Source of the DNA: Ciceribacter ferrooxidans
Lineage (GTDB): Bacteria; Pseudomonadota; Alphaproteobacteria; Rhizobiales; Rhizobiaceae
Length of the DNA stretch: 64,000 bases
Direction of reading: 5' to 3'
Assembly (NCBI RefSeq): GCF_004137355.1
Contig: NZ_SDVB01000191.1
Coordinates: 1 to 64,000, forward strand
The notes below the pieces were generated by a model. That model worked only from the letters and a program-made list of their open reading frames with translations. It was not told where the DNA came from and searched no databases. Made by a program: the position numbers and the translations under genes. Shown here in pieces: positions 45,334-54,849 of the stretch. The first letter of the stretch is position 1. Every line of letters starts with the position of its first letter.

Positions 45334-46508
45334 GTGCGGCTCCCTCCCGCACTGGGCGGTCGCTTCTCCTGCTCGCGCCGCTCCTGCTCTTCCTCATCGG
45401 TTTCTTCGTGTGGCCGCTTTTCAGCATGATGTCGCAGGCCGTGTCGGATCCCGCCGTGCTCAGGCTTCTGCCGCGCAGCGCGGAGGTTCTCGCCGACTGG
45501 GACCGCAAGTCACCCCCGACCATGCCCATGCAAATCGCGATGATGGAAGACCTGAGGGCCGTCGATGACGACCAGGCGCTCGGCGACATGGTGCGCCGCC
45601 TCAACAGCGCCCGCCCCGGCTTTCGCACGCTGATGGGCAAGACCACGAGTGCGCTGGAGGATACCGCAAACCCGCCCGCCGATCTCGTATCCATCGACAA
45701 GCGCTGGGAAAAGCCGGAATTCTGGCTGGCGATCGCCGATTCGCTCTCGCCTTATACGGACCGCAACCTTCTCGCCGCCGTGGATCTCGGGCGCAATGCC
45801 GCCGGCGAGATCGAACATCTGCCACCGGACCAGTCGGTCAACAGTGTGATCCTTGCGCGCACCTTCTGGATCGCCGCGCTCGTCACCTTCGCCTGTGCCT
45901 GCATCGGCTATCCCTATGCCATCATCGCCGCCTCGCTTTCCGGCTGGAAGCGCGATCTGATGCTTGCCGCCGTGCTACTGCCGCTCTGGACTTCGCTTCT
46001 CGTGCGTACTGCTGCGTGGTTCATCCTGTTGCAGGAAAAGGGGCTGATCAACGATCTCCTGTTGATGCTCGGCATCGTCGATGCGCCGCTCGCGCTGATC
46101 TTCAACCGCACCGGCGTCATCATCGCCATGACCCATGTGCTCCTGCCCTTCATGGTGTTGCCGATCTATTCCGTGCTGATCACCATTCCGAAGAACCTGA
46201 TGCCGGCCGCCGCCTCGCTCGGTGCCCCTCCGCTGCGCGCCTTCCTGCGCGTGCTGCTGCCGCTCAGTCTGCGCGGCGTCGCCTCGGGCGGGTTGCTCGT
46301 GTTCATCTCGGCGATCGGCTACTACATCACGCCGGCGCTGATCGGCGGGCCGGGCGACCAGATGATCTCGGCCATCATCGCCTTCTATGCCACCGGCTCG
46401 GCGAACTGGGGTATGGCCGGGGCACTCGGCGTCGTGCTGCTCGTCGCGACGCTCCTGCTCTACAGCGTCTATGCGCGGCTCTCCAGCGACGAGCCGGGGA
46501 GGAGCTGA
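45330..46508 (+). CDS. ABC transporter permease (PotB-like) with long N-terminal loop
   Basis: A 392-residue permease. The first membrane helix (LLLLAPLLLFLIGFFVWPLF, about 14-33) is separated from the second (about 175) by a ~135-residue, presumably periplasmic, segment. This is why it exceeds the usual ~285 residues. The EAA-type loop is ASLGAPPLRAFLRVLLPLSL near 292. The start overlaps the ATPase stop by ATGA, and the second permease follows after 2 bp. Confidence 0.9.
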   Translation: MSAAPSRTGRSLLLLAPLLLFLIGFFVWPLFSMMSQAVSDPAVLRLLPRSAEVLADWDRKSPPTMPMQIAMMEDLRAVDDDQALGDMVRRLNSARPGFRTLMGKTTSALEDTANPPADLVSIDKRWEKPEFWLAIADSLSPYTDRNLLAAVDLGRNAAGEIEHLPPDQSVNSVILARTFWIAALVTFACACIGYPYAIIAASLSGWKRDLMLAAVLLPLWTSLLVRTAAWFILLQEKGLINDLLLMLGIVDAPLALIFNRTGVIIAMTHVLLPFMVLPIYSVLITIPKNLMPAAASLGAPPLRAFLRVLLPLSLRGVASGGLLVFISAIGYYITPALIGGPGDQMISAIIAFYATGSANWGMAGALGVVLLVATLLLYSVYARLSSDEPGRS

Positions 46509-46510
46509 CG

Positions 46511-47293
46511 ATGCCGATGAAAATCGCCAAGGTCACCTTCGCCACGCTGTCGATCCTCTTCCTCGTCGCGCCGCTGATCGCCATCCTGCCGCTCGCCTTC
46601 ACCTCGAGCGTCATCCTCACCTATCCGATCCCTTCCTGGTCACTGCGCTGGTTCGAGGAATTGTTCTTCGCCGACGCCTGGCGTCGGGCGATCGTCAACA
46701 GCCTGGTCATTGGCACGGGCACGACGCTGCTCGCGACTGCGCTCGGCACGGCCGCATCGCTCGGCCTGCGCAACCGGCTGCTCTTCTTCCGGGGCTCGAT
46801 GCGCACGCTATTCCTTTTGCCGATGGTCGTGCCGGCCGTCGTCCTCGGTGTCGGTCTGCAGGTGCTCCTGTCGGGATTTGGCCTCACCAACAGCTATCTC
46901 GGGGTCATCATCGCCCACACCGTCGTCGCCGTGCCCTTCGTGGTGGTGAGCGTCACCGGGGCGCTTGCCGGCATCGACGAGCGGGTGGAGCGTGCCGCCC
47001 AGAGCCTCGGCGCCGCACCGACGACGGTGTTTCGCCGCATCACCCTGCCGCTTGCGATGCCGGGCGTGCTGTCGGGCGCCGTGCTGGCCTTCGCGACCTC
47101 GCTCGACGAGGTGGTGTTGACGCTCTTCGTCGCGGGCCCGAACCAGCGAACGCTGGCGCGGCAGATGTTCTCCTCGATCCGCGAGAATATCAGTCCCGCG
47201 ATTGCCGCAGCCGCCTTCCTCTTCATTGCGGCGACCGTCCTTATCGGCCTCGTTGTCGTCCTGTCGCGGTCGATGCTGGCGAAGCGGCGCTAG
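46511..47293 (+). CDS. ABC transporter permease (PotC-like)
   Basis: A 260-residue permease with six predicted helices and the EAA motif AAQSLGAAPTTVFRRITLPLAMPG (about 162-185). The ATG at 46511 follows GGAGCTGACG and is the only start giving normal family length. It is the last gene of the polyamine-type transporter operon and convergent with the IclR gene. Confidence 0.91.
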   Translation: MPMKIAKVTFATLSILFLVAPLIAILPLAFTSSVILTYPIPSWSLRWFEELFFADAWRRAIVNSLVIGTGTTLLATALGTAASLGLRNRLLFFRGSMRTLFLLPMVVPAVVLGVGLQVLLSGFGLTNSYLGVIIAHTVVAVPFVVVSVTGALAGIDERVERAAQSLGAAPTTVFRRITLPLAMPGVLSGAVLAFATSLDEVVLTLFVAGPNQRTLARQMFSSIRENISPAIAAAAFLFIAATVLIGLVVVLSRSMLAKRR

Positions 47294-47335
47294 AACGCCG
47301 GTCGGAAGTGTTCCCGCAGGTTTTCAAGGAACGCC

Positions 47336-48139
47336 TCAGCGCGCGGCGGCTGTCCTGCTCTGCGGATGGAAACCCAGTTTTTCGGAAATCTCGCTTGCTG
47401 CCTTCAGCAGGCTCTCGAGATAAGCGCTCCGATTGCGCAGTCCGTCCTCGCGTGGCGTGACGAGGCAGAGCGTTGCGATGCAGGTGCCGTCGGCCTGATA
47501 GATCGGCACGGCGAAGCAATGGGTGAAGTTCTCGACTTCGCTGTTGAAGGTGAAGTAGCCGTCGCGGCTCGCCTGGCGCACCTGGGCGATGAACTCGGAC
47601 GGCTGCATCTGGCGTCCGTCGGGAAGGATGAAATCTTCCGGCGGGATGAAATCGACGATCTCCTGATCGCTCAGATGCGAGACCAGCAGGCGGCCGGAGG
47701 CTGTCCACGGGATCGAAACCAGTTCGCCGACATTCGACGAAATCCGGAAAGGCCGGATACCCTCGCGCATCATGGCGACGGTATACTTCCGGCCTTCCAG
47801 CAGGCACATCTGCGCCGTCTCGCGGGTCTCCTCTGCGAGCCTCACCAGCATGCGGTCGCATTCGCGCATCAGGTCGAATTGCTCGGCATAGGCGGTGCCG
47901 AGGAAGTAGAGACGACGGCCGAGATAGACGCGGCCGTCACCTCCCTGATAATCGAGCATGCCGTGGCTCAGGAGCAGATTGACCAGTTCATAGACCGACG
48001 ACCGGGGCGCCCCGATTTCGGATGCGATCTCGTTCGGCCGCATGGGCTGCCGCTTCACGCGGAGGAACTCGAGGATCTCGAAGGCGCGATCCAGTCCCCG
48101 GGTGCGTCGCGACACCAAATCGCCTGCGGCCTCGGCCAT
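47336..48139 (-). CDS. IclR-family transcriptional regulator
   Basis: A 267-residue IclR regulator: HTH MRPNEIASEIGAPRSSVYELVNLLLSHG (about 33-60) and an effector domain (IPWTASGRLLVSHLSD, AVPIYQADGTCIATLCLV). The ATG at 48139 is preferred because GGAGAAG precedes it; a TTG at 48151 would absorb that site. It is the last gene of the minus-strand operon with RidA and an amino-acid ABC transporter and is likely their regulator. Confidence 0.88.
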   Translation of the reverse strand: MAEAAGDLVSRRTRGLDRAFEILEFLRVKRQPMRPNEIASEIGAPRSSVYELVNLLLSHGMLDYQGGDGRVYLGRRLYFLGTAYAEQFDLMRECDRMLVRLAEETRETAQMCLLEGRKYTVAMMREGIRPFRISSNVGELVSIPWTASGRLLVSHLSDQEIVDFIPPEDFILPDGRQMQPSEFIAQVRQASRDGYFTFNSEVENFTHCFAVPIYQADGTCIATLCLVTPREDGLRNRSAYLESLLKAASEISEKLGFHPQSRTAAAR

Positions 48140-48157
48140 GCTCTTCTCCAATCGTTC

Positions 48158-48547
48158 TCAGGTGCGATCAGCGCGGTAAGCCACGCAATCGACCTCTACC
48201 TTGCAATCGACCATCATACGCGACTGAACACAAGCACGTGCCGGAGGATGGTCCCCGAAGTACTCGGCATAGACGCCGTTGAAACTCCAGAAGTCACGCG
48301 GGTCATCGAGCCAGACGCCGACGCGCACCACGTCTTCGACGCCGTAACCAGCTTCATGCAGGATGGCAATGAGGTTTTCGATCGCCTTGCGGGTCTCCGC
48401 CACGATGCCGCCACGGACGATCTCGCCCTTTTCCATCGGCACCTGCCCGGAGACGTAGAGCCATCCGTTCGCCTCGACCGCGCGGGCAAAGGGAAGGGGC
48501 TGGCCGCCTGCACCGGTTTCGCCCGCACCGTAACGTTTGATCGTCAT
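48158..48547 (-). CDS. RidA/YjgF-family deaminase
   Basis: A 129-residue RidA-family protein, whose members hydrolyse reactive 2-aminoacrylate and other enamines/imines to the keto acid and ammonia. The catalytic arginine is in the segment PPARACVQSRMMVDCKVEVD (about 102-121), and LYVSGQVPMEKGEIV is the usual N-terminal signature. It lies between the transporter ATPase and the IclR gene. Together with a PLP enzyme of D-serine dehydratase/D-threonine aldolase type at 51780, it suggests detoxification of an enamine product. Confidence 0.88.
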   Translation of the reverse strand: MTIKRYGAGETGAGGQPLPFARAVEANGWLYVSGQVPMEKGEIVRGGIVAETRKAIENLIAILHEAGYGVEDVVRVGVWLDDPRDFWSFNGVYAEYFGDHPPARACVQSRMMVDCKVEVDCVAYRADRT

Positions 48548-48569
48548 AGAATTCTCTCTTCTTTTTCTT

Positions 48570-49340
48570 TCAGTTGAAACTGGATGTCTTCAGGAATTCG
48601 GCAAGCCGCTCGGTCTTCGGCCTGACAAACATCTCCTTCGGGTCGCCTTCCTCGCAGATGACGCCCTGGTTCATGAAGATCACGCGGGTGGACACCTCGT
48701 AGGCGAAACGCATCTCGTGGGTGACGAGCAACATGCTCATGCCATCCGAAGCCAGACCCTTGATGACCTGCAGGACTTCGCCGACGAGCTCTGGGTCGAG
48801 CGCCGATGTCACCTCGTCGAACAGCATCAGCTGCGGCGCCATGGCAATGGCGCGGGCGATGGCGACGCGCTGCTGCTGGCCACCGGACAGCTGGCCGGGA
48901 TAGTGATCGCCGCGGCTCGCCAGCCCGACACGGTCCAGCCATTTCTCGGCGACGGCACGCGCCTCGTCACGGTTCATCTTCTTCACCTTGACGAGCCCGA
49001 GCATGATGTTCTGCAGGGCGGTCATGTGCGGAAAGAGATTGAACTGCTGGAAGGCCATGCCGGTCATCGCCCGCTGCCGGGCGATTTCCTTTTCGCTCTT
49101 GCGCTTGCGAACGCCACCGACGTGATCGTAGCCGATCTCCTCGCCGGCGAGACGGATATGCCCGCCCTGGAAGTCCTCCAGCATGTTGATGCAGCGGAGC
49201 ATCGTCGTCTTGCCGGATCCGGAGGAGCCGATGATCGAGATCACCTCGCCTTCGCGCATGGTGCAGTCCACGCCCTTCAGCACTTCCAGTGTTCCGTATT
49301 GTTTACGCAAACCCTCGATCTCGAGAAGTATCTTGCTCAT
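48570..49340 (-). CDS. Polar amino acid ABC transporter ATP-binding protein
   Basis: A 256-residue GlnQ/HisP-like ATPase: Walker [11 protein letters not shown]-loop [11 protein letters not shown], signature [15 protein letters not shown], Walker [17 protein letters not shown] (note Val for the usual Pro after the Glu) and H-loop LVTHEMRFA. The start at 49340 ([10 protein letters not shown]) is at the normal position, 11 bp from the permease stop. It drives uptake with permeases at 49352 and 50027. Confidence 0.92.
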   Translation of the reverse strand: MSKILLEIEGLRKQYGTLEVLKGVDCTMREGEVISIIGSSGSGKTTMLRCINMLEDFQGGHIRLAGEEIGYDHVGGVRKRKSEKEIARQRAMTGMAFQQFNLFPHMTALQNIMLGLVKVKKMNRDEARAVAEKWLDRVGLASRGDHYPGQLSGGQQQRVAIARAIAMAPQLMLFDEVTSALDPELVGEVLQVIKGLASDGMSMLLVTHEMRFAYEVSTRVIFMNQGVICEEGDPKEMFVRPKTERLAEFLKTSSFN

Positions 49341-49351
49341 GATGTGCGACC

Positions 49352-50017
49352 TCAGGACGGGACGGCGGTCTTGCGCTCGACGTATTTGCCGAAGCGCTCG
49401 ATGCCGTAATTGATGACGAAGTAGAGAAGCCCGGCGAAGAAATAGAACTGCAGGCTCATGAAATTGCGGGAGATGATCTCCTGGGTGCGGAGCAGGAGTT
49501 CCGCCACACCGATGACGGAGAGGAGCGTCGAGGCCTTGACCATCTCCGCGGCCGTATTGACCCATGCCGGCAGGAATTGCCGAAGGGCCTGCGGCCAGAG
49601 CACGTAGGCGAACGTCTGGCCGAAGGTCAGGCCGATCGCCTTCGCGGCCTCCGTTTGTCCGTTTGGGATTGCCTGCAGTCCGCCGCGGACGATTTCGCCG
49701 ACATGTGACGAGCAGAAGATCGCGAGCGCCAGAACGCCGGCCTGGAACGGCCCGAGCTCGATGCCGACGGTGGAGAGCACATAATAGCTCGCAAGGACGA
49801 GAACGAGCACCGGCGTTCCGCGAATGACGTCGGTATAGGCGCGTACCACGAGGCGCAGCGCACGGTTGCCGTAGACCAGCGACAGGCCGACGAGCACGCC
49901 GAGCAGTGAGCCTGCGATGATCGACATGAGCGAGATCGAGACGGTGATGCCGAGACCCTTGAGGATCACGTAGCGCGCGAGCCAGAGCTGATCGAGGAAG
50001 GCTGAGAGATCCATCAT
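49352..50017 (-). CDS. Polar amino acid ABC transporter permease 2
   Basis: A 221-residue HisMQ-type permease with the family opening [32 protein letters not shown], and the EAA-loop region [34 protein letters not shown]. Two adjacent ATGs (50017 and 50014) follow GGTGG; the first is given. It is paired with the permease at 50027, 9 bp upstream. Confidence 0.9.
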   Translation of the reverse strand: MMDLSAFLDQLWLARYVILKGLGITVSISLMSIIAGSLLGVLVGLSLVYGNRALRLVVRAYTDVIRGTPVLVLVLASYYVLSTVGIELGPFQAGVLALAIFCSSHVGEIVRGGLQAIPNGQTEAAKAIGLTFGQTFAYVLWPQALRQFLPAWVNTAAEMVKASTLLSVIGVAELLLRTQEIISRNFMSLQFYFFAGLLYFVINYGIERFGKYVERKTAVPS

Positions 50018-50026
50018 GATTTCCAC

Positions 50027-50689
50027 CTATCTTGGAACAGCCAGCCGCCGCTCGGCGACGCGCATAAGGGCGGCGAGCAGGGTGCAGGTGGCGACGTAGA
50101 GGCCCGAGGTGACGATCCAGGTTTCGATCACGCGGAAGGTTTCGACATTGATCTTGCGTGCCTCGAAGGTGAGTTCCGGCACGGCGATCGCCGCGGCGAG
50201 CGACGTATCCTTGAACAGCGAGATCACGGTCGAGGAGAGCGACGGAAGCACGTTACGGAACATGAGCGGCGTGATGATCGAGGTGCGGATCTGCGTCGGG
50301 GTGAGGCCGATGGCGAGACCGGCTTCGGTCAGCCCCCTGGGGATCGACAGAAGGCCGGCGCGAAAGACCTCGGCGAGATAGGCGCCGGAATAGATGGAGA
50401 GGACCGCGACGAAGCTCTCGATCTTGCCGAGCCGCACACCCATCTGCGGCAGCGCGAAATAGGCAAAGAGCACGAGGACCAGGATGGGCAGGTTGCGGAT
50501 GATCGTCACATATGTCGCGGCCGGCGTCTTGAGCCACGCGCTTTTCGAGACCAGTGCGAATGCGACCATCAGGCCGATCGCCGCGCCGATCAGAATGGAA
50601 ACGAAAGCCAGGCCGAGGCTGAGAAGCAACCCTTCGAGAAGTTGGTCGAAGCTGCGCCAGACGGCGGCAAAATTGAGCGAATAACCCAT
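50027..50689 (-). CDS. Polar amino acid ABC transporter permease 1
   Basis: A 220-residue HisMQ-type permease ([68 protein letters not shown]). The ATG at 50689 is preferred over 50731 because the longer form would begin inside a strong intercistronic hairpin. It forms a heterodimer candidate with the product at 49352. Confidence 0.9.
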   Translation of the reverse strand: MGYSLNFAAVWRSFDQLLEGLLLSLGLAFVSILIGAAIGLMVAFALVSKSAWLKTPAATYVTIIRNLPILVLVLFAYFALPQMGVRLGKIESFVAVLSIYSGAYLAEVFRAGLLSIPRGLTEAGLAIGLTPTQIRTSIITPLMFRNVLPSLSSTVISLFKDTSLAAAIAVPELTFEARKINVETFRVIETWIVTSGLYVATCTLLAALMRVAERRLAVPR

Positions 50690-50718
50690 GGCGGGGTCCT
50701 GCCAAGAAAGAAAACGAA

Positions 50719-50744
50719 GGACGAAGGGCATCGGCCCTTCGTCC
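50719..50744 (-). terminator. Intercistronic hairpin between binding protein and permease
   Basis: GGACGAAGGGC (50719-50729), loop ATCG, GCCCTTCGTCC (50734-50744): a perfect 11-bp stem just after the binding-protein stop on the minus strand. It likely stabilises the upstream message or attenuates the permease genes. Confidence 0.75.
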
Positions 50745-50763
50745 CGATGACAGTGCTCGCGTC

Positions 50764-51603
50764 TTACTTGAACTCGACCGGGAAGCCGATCTGCGGCGGC
50801 GTCAGGTCCTTGCCGAACCAGGTCTTGTAGGACTTGGCGTAGAAGTCGAATTCGACACCGGTCATCGCCTCGTGCAGTGCGGTGTTGACGAAGTTCAGCC
50901 AGTCCTGGTCACCGCGCTTGACGCCGCAGGCATAGGTCTGCGGGTTCCAGCCGTAGCCGGCGTCCTTATAGCGTCCGGGATTCTGCGTCATGTACCAGGC
51001 GAGCGACGACTGGTCGGTCGCTGCGGCATCGGCACGTCCGGATTCGAGCGCCTGATAGATGAGGTCGACGGATTCGTACTGGTCGACGGTCGCCTCGGGG
51101 AGCGCGGCGTGCACCATGTCTTCCGCATAGACATTCTGCAGGACCGAGATGGTAACCGAGGACCCGGCGGCCTTCAGGGCGGCGTAGTCGGCATATTTGC
51201 CGTCAGCCTTGAGCATCAGGCCGACGCCTTCGCGGTAATAGGGAATGGTGAAGGCGATCTGCTGGGCGCGCTCGCCGGTGACGGTCATGAACTGGCAGGT
51301 CAGGTCGACTTTGTCGGTCGTGATATTCGGGATGCGCGCGTCGGAGGACTGGTTGACGTACTCGATCTTGTCGGGATCGCCGAACAGTGCCTTGGCGACG
51401 ATACGGCCCATGTCGACGTCGAAGCCCTGCAGCTTGTCGTCGGCACTCTTGAAGTGCCAGGGCGCGTTCGTGCTGCCGGTGCCGAGCACGAGGTGGCCGC
51501 GGGCAAGGACTTCATCGAGCTTGCTGCCTTCGGCGAGGACCGGAGTGGAAAGGAAGGTTGCGGCGACCAGCGACATCAGGCCGGCACGGAAGGAAATGGT
51601 CAT
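50764..51603 (-). CDS. Polar amino acid ABC transporter binding protein
   Basis: A 279-residue family 3 solute-binding protein. The signal peptide TISFRAGLMSLVAATFLSTPVLA (about residues 2-24) precedes LDEVLARGHLVLGTGSTNAPW, FDVDMGRIVAKALFG and the DAAATDQSSLAWY hinge region. It is the first gene of the minus-strand transport operon and divergent from the D-threonine-aldolase-like gene. A D-amino or hydroxyamino acid ligand is plausible from that context, but not readable directly. Confidence 0.9.
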   Translation of the reverse strand: MTISFRAGLMSLVAATFLSTPVLAEGSKLDEVLARGHLVLGTGSTNAPWHFKSADDKLQGFDVDMGRIVAKALFGDPDKIEYVNQSSDARIPNITTDKVDLTCQFMTVTGERAQQIAFTIPYYREGVGLMLKADGKYADYAALKAAGSSVTISVLQNVYAEDMVHAALPEATVDQYESVDLIYQALESGRADAAATDQSSLAWYMTQNPGRYKDAGYGWNPQTYACGVKRGDQDWLNFVNTALHEAMTGVEFDFYAKSYKTWFGKDLTPPQIGFPVEFK

Positions 51604-51650
51604 GGCGTTCCCCTGGGAATCGAGTGTTTCTTTTGAAATCCAATATAGCG

Positions 51651-51684
51651 GACATATGTCTGTTTTACCGGATTGACATATCAA
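51651..51684. promoter_or_regulatory. Candidate operator/promoter, transporter-aldolase divergent region
   Basis: GACATATGTC (51651-51660) is a perfect palindrome, and TTGACATATCAA (51673-51684) repeats its GACATAT core 24 bp away. Both lie in an AT-richer stretch between the divergent genes at 51603 and 51780, a likely IclR target. Confidence 0.5.
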
Positions 51685-51779
51685 CGCTCATGGAGGATGT
51701 CTTGTCAATAGCCATTGCGATGCAGCGCTCAGCAGTGGCACGTCCCGGCCGCGCTGCATCCATCGGTACCGAGGTTCCC

Positions 51780-52859
51780 ATGTCCTTTTCTTCCGAAGAT
51801 CTGGCGGCGATCGACACGCCGGCCGTCCTGATCGACCTGGACGTCGCCAGGCGCAACATCGAGCGTTTCCAGCATTATGCGGATCAACACGGGCTTCGCG
51901 TCCGGCCGCATATCAAGACGCACAAGCTTCCGGCGATCGCCGAGATGCAGCTTGCGGCCGGTGCGGTCGGCATAACCTGCCAGAAGGTGTCGGAGGCCGA
52001 GGCCATGGTCGCGGGCAGCCGTGCCATCACCGATGTCCTGATCACCTACAACATCGTCGGCGCCGAAAAGCTCGAACACCTGAAGGCGCTCGCCAGAAAA
52101 GTGACGTTGTCCGTCGTCGCAGACAGCCGCGCCGTCGTGGACGGACTGTCCGGGGCGTTTCGCGGCGAGCCACAGCCCCTGACCGTCCTGGTGGAATGCG
52201 ACACCGGCGCGAACCGCTGCGGTGTCCTCACACCTGAGGCCGCCGAGGCGCTTGCCGCGCACATCCACGCGTCGCCCGGACTCGTCTTTGGAGGCCTCAT
52301 GACCTATCCGCCGGCAGGAGGTGAGGCAGCCGTCGAACGGTTTATGGAAGAGGCGAAGAGCCGCATCGAGGCAAGGGGCATCGTCGTTCCCGTCATCACC
52401 TCAGGTGGTAGTCCAACGATGATGCATGCTGCAGAAGCCCCGGTGACGACCGAATACCGGCCCGGAACCTACGTCTACAACGACCGGTCGCTGGTATCGC
52501 GCGGGGTCTGCGGCTGGGACGACTGCGCCCTGAATGTGCTCGCAACCGTCGTGTCGGTCCCCGCGCCGAACCGGGCCATTATCGACGCCGGCTCGAAAAC
52601 CCTGACCTCCGACCTTCTCGGGCTCACCGGCTACGGCCACGTGCTCGGGCGCGACGATATAATGATCGACCAGCTTTCCGAGGAGCATGGCCGATTGGTG
52701 AGCCAGGGGCCGATCGGCCTTGCTGTCGGCGACAAGGTCCGGATCGTGCCGAACCACGCCTGCGTGGTGACCAACATGGTCGATGCTGTCGTGGTGACGG
52801 GCGACGGACGGGCGACCCCGGAGAAATGGCCGATCGTCGCACGTGGAAAGATCGTCTGA
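51780..52859 (+). CDS. D-threonine aldolase/D-serine dehydratase-like PLP enzyme
   Basis: A 359-residue fold-type III (alanine racemase N-domain) PLP enzyme. The PLP lysine is in RPHIKTHKLPAIAEMQ (about 44-59), ECDTGANRCGV follows, and the C-terminal metal site appears as VPNHACVVTNM (His and Cys, near 324). Family members are D-threonine aldolase, 3-hydroxy-D-aspartate aldolase and eukaryotic-type D-serine dehydratase. The ATG at 51780 gives the usual N-terminus (IDTPAVLIDLD); earlier in-frame starts (51690, 51720) are less likely. Divergent from an amino-acid transporter and RidA operon. Confidence 0.88.
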   Translation: MSFSSEDLAAIDTPAVLIDLDVARRNIERFQHYADQHGLRVRPHIKTHKLPAIAEMQLAAGAVGITCQKVSEAEAMVAGSRAITDVLITYNIVGAEKLEHLKALARKVTLSVVADSRAVVDGLSGAFRGEPQPLTVLVECDTGANRCGVLTPEAAEALAAHIHASPGLVFGGLMTYPPAGGEAAVERFMEEAKSRIEARGIVVPVITSGGSPTMMHAAEAPVTTEYRPGTYVYNDRSLVSRGVCGWDDCALNVLATVVSVPAPNRAIIDAGSKTLTSDLLGLTGYGHVLGRDDIMIDQLSEEHGRLVSQGPIGLAVGDKVRIVPNHACVVTNMVDAVVVTGDGRATPEKWPIVARGKIV

Positions 52860-52920
52860 CGGGGTCAGTGTTCGCCCCGTTCTGGCGATCCGGCCGGGAG
52901 AAGCCGGCCGGACCGACCGC

Positions 52921-53406
52921 TCATGACCGGTTTGCAGCCGCGGCTTCAAGCGTCGCGATGTCGATCTTCTTCATCGTCATCATCGCATCGAATGCGCGCT
53001 TGGCCACGCCGGCGTCCGAACTCGTCTTCAGTTCGATCAGCCGCCGTGGTGTGATCTGCCATGAGAAACCCCAGCGGTCCTTGCACCAGCCGCATTCGCT
53101 TTCGGCCCCTCCGTTCCCGGTAATTGCACTCCAGTAGCGGTCCGTCTCTTCCTGGTTTTCGGTGAGGACCACGAAGCTCACCGCTTCGTTCGGCGTGAAG
53201 ATGGGGCCTCCGTTGAGGCCGAGAAAGCGCCGGCCGAGGACCGTGAATTCGACCGTCAGTTCGGCTCCCGCATGGCCGCCGGGGAAATCTCCGGGGGCGG
53301 CGTTCACCTTGTCGACGCGGCTGTCGGGAAATGTCGCTGCATAGAACTTTGCGGCCTTGCTTGCTTCACCATGGTCATACCACAGGCAGGTAACGAGTTC
53401 GGTCAT
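52921..53406 (-). CDS. VOC-fold protein (PhnB/3-demethylubiquinone-methyltransferase-like)
   Basis: A 161-residue protein of the PhnB-like branch of the vicinal-oxygen-chelate fold: [22 protein letters not shown] at the N-terminus, [37 protein letters not shown] and the C-terminal helix [19 protein letters not shown]. The ATG at 53406 has AGGAG 7 bases upstream. Catalytic role unknown. It follows the GST gene on the same strand and probably belongs to the TetR-controlled unit. Confidence 0.87.
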   Translation of the reverse strand: MTELVTCLWYDHGEASKAAKFYAATFPDSRVDKVNAAPGDFPGGHAGAELTVEFTVLGRRFLGLNGGPIFTPNEAVSFVVLTENQEETDRYWSAITGNGGAESECGWCKDRWGFSWQITPRRLIELKTSSDAGVAKRAFDAMMTMKKIDIATLEAAAANRS

Positions 53407-53467
53407 TTCCATTCTCCTTTGGGTTTCAGGTGTTGTTGGGCGGTACCATTCGGTGCGACCGGGGTCG

Positions 53468-54118
53468 TCAGGCCGGCTGCTTGCCGGCATTGATCGCCAA
53501 TTGCGCGGCGAAAGCGCGTCGATAGGCGGGCCGCGCCTCGCCGCGGGCGACATAGGCGGAAAGGTTCGGATATTCGTCGAGTATCCCTGACGATCTCAAT
53601 CTGATGAGGACCGATACCATCATCAGGTCGCCCGCACTGAACGGACCGTCGAGCCAGTCGGCAGAGCCGAGGCGGGTGGAAAGGTCGCCGAGCCGATCGC
53701 GGATGCGGTCATCGACGAGGCGCAGGCGCTGCTCGCACCAGGGCTCCTTCCACTCCGATATCCAGGTTGTTGCGCGATCGAGAATCGGCGGTTCCACGGT
53801 GTTCAATGCCGCGAACATCCAGGCGATCGCGCGCGCCCGGGCCTCTGCCTCCGCCGGCAGCAGGCCTGCATGGCGTTCGGCGATATGAAAGACGATCGCT
53901 CCGGACTCGAAGAGGACGAGATTACCCTCTTCATAGGTCGGAATCTGTCCGAAAGGATGGCGAGCCATGTGTTCCGGCTCTTTCATCGCGTTGAAGGAAA
54001 CGAGGTGGACCTTGTAGGGCTGCCCCACTTCTTCGAAAGCCCAGCGGACGCGCGTGTCACGTGCGAGCCCCTGTCCTCCGTCCGGGGAGTGTTCGAAGGC
54101 GGTAATCGTCGGTGTCAT
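53468..54118 (-). CDS. Glutathione S-transferase
   Basis: A 216-residue GST with the N-terminal thioredoxin-like domain ([44 protein letters not shown], about 65-95) and the helical C-terminal domain. It conjugates or reduces electrophiles with glutathione in the cytoplasm. It lies between the TetR gene and the VOC gene on the minus strand, so the three probably form an electrophile-responsive unit. Confidence 0.88.
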   Translation of the reverse strand: MTPTITAFEHSPDGGQGLARDTRVRWAFEEVGQPYKVHLVSFNAMKEPEHMARHPFGQIPTYEEGNLVLFESGAIVFHIAERHAGLLPAEAEARARAIAWMFAALNTVEPPILDRATTWISEWKEPWCEQRLRLVDDRIRDRLGDLSTRLGSADWLDGPFSAGDLMMVSVLIRLRSSGILDEYPNLSAYVARGEARPAYRRAFAAQLAINAGKQPA

Positions 54119-54201
54119 CGGAAAGCTCCTTCATTTCGTGTGTCGGCGTCTTCGATCCTCCTCGAAGAACGCTGATCGACTGATTTCGGGGGCTGCCTTG
54201 T

Positions 54202-54828
54202 TCAAATCCGTTTCCGCTCTGCTCCGGCGCTGAAAAGCATCCGGATGTAGCGGCTGAGATGATCGATGCTGTCTGCGGCAATGTCGGCTCCACCCGTGGC
54301 CTTCGCCAGGATGAATGCGCCCTGGATGACCGCCTGGGTGTGGAGCGCGAGGGATTTCGCGGTCCAGTCGGGCGTCAGGTCGCGCTCGTGCACTGCCGCT
54401 TCGATGTCGGCTTCAAGCGTTGCTGCATGGCTGGTGATACTGCTTGAGCAGGCATTGCGGATGGCCGGTACGGTCTCGTAGGTTTCCTGCACCATGGTGC
54501 CCACGAGGCAGGTGAAGTCCGGCACTCCACCCTTGAGAAGCGCCTTGCGGAACTCGAGATAACCGAGGATGCGGTCGAGAGGGGCGGCGAAATTATGATA
54601 GGGCGCGTCGGCGAACAGTGCCCCGGTCGTTTCGGACCAGTGATTGGCCGCGGCGACGCCAAGTTCGTCCTTGCTCTTGAAGTGATGGAAGAAGGCGCCC
54701 TTGGTCACGCCGGCGGCCGCACAGAGCTCATCCACCGTGGTGGCGGAGTAGCCCTTTGTACGGATCACGGACAGGGCGGCGGTGAGCAGCTTGGTCCGGG
54801 CATCCGGTTTGATCGCTGACTTGGACAT
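54202..54828 (-). CDS. TetR/AcrR-family repressor
   Basis: A 208-residue TetR regulator with the HTH GYSATTVDELCAAAGVTKGAFFHHFKSKDELG (about 28-60) and a ligand domain with a cysteine in PDFTCLVGTMVQETYE, a feature often seen in TetR proteins sensing electrophiles. The ATG at 54828 follows GGAGGAAGAG. A strong palindrome 22 bp upstream is the likely self-operator. It precedes the GST gene by 83 bp on the same strand. Confidence 0.88.
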   Translation of the reverse strand: MSKSAIKPDARTKLLTAALSVIRTKGYSATTVDELCAAAGVTKGAFFHHFKSKDELGVAAANHWSETTGALFADAPYHNFAAPLDRILGYLEFRKALLKGGVPDFTCLVGTMVQETYETVPAIRNACSSSITSHAATLEADIEAAVHERDLTPDWTAKSLALHTQAVIQGAFILAKATGGADIAADSIDHLSRYIRMLFSAGAERKRI

Positions 54829-54849
54829 CTCTTCCTCCATTGATCGAAA

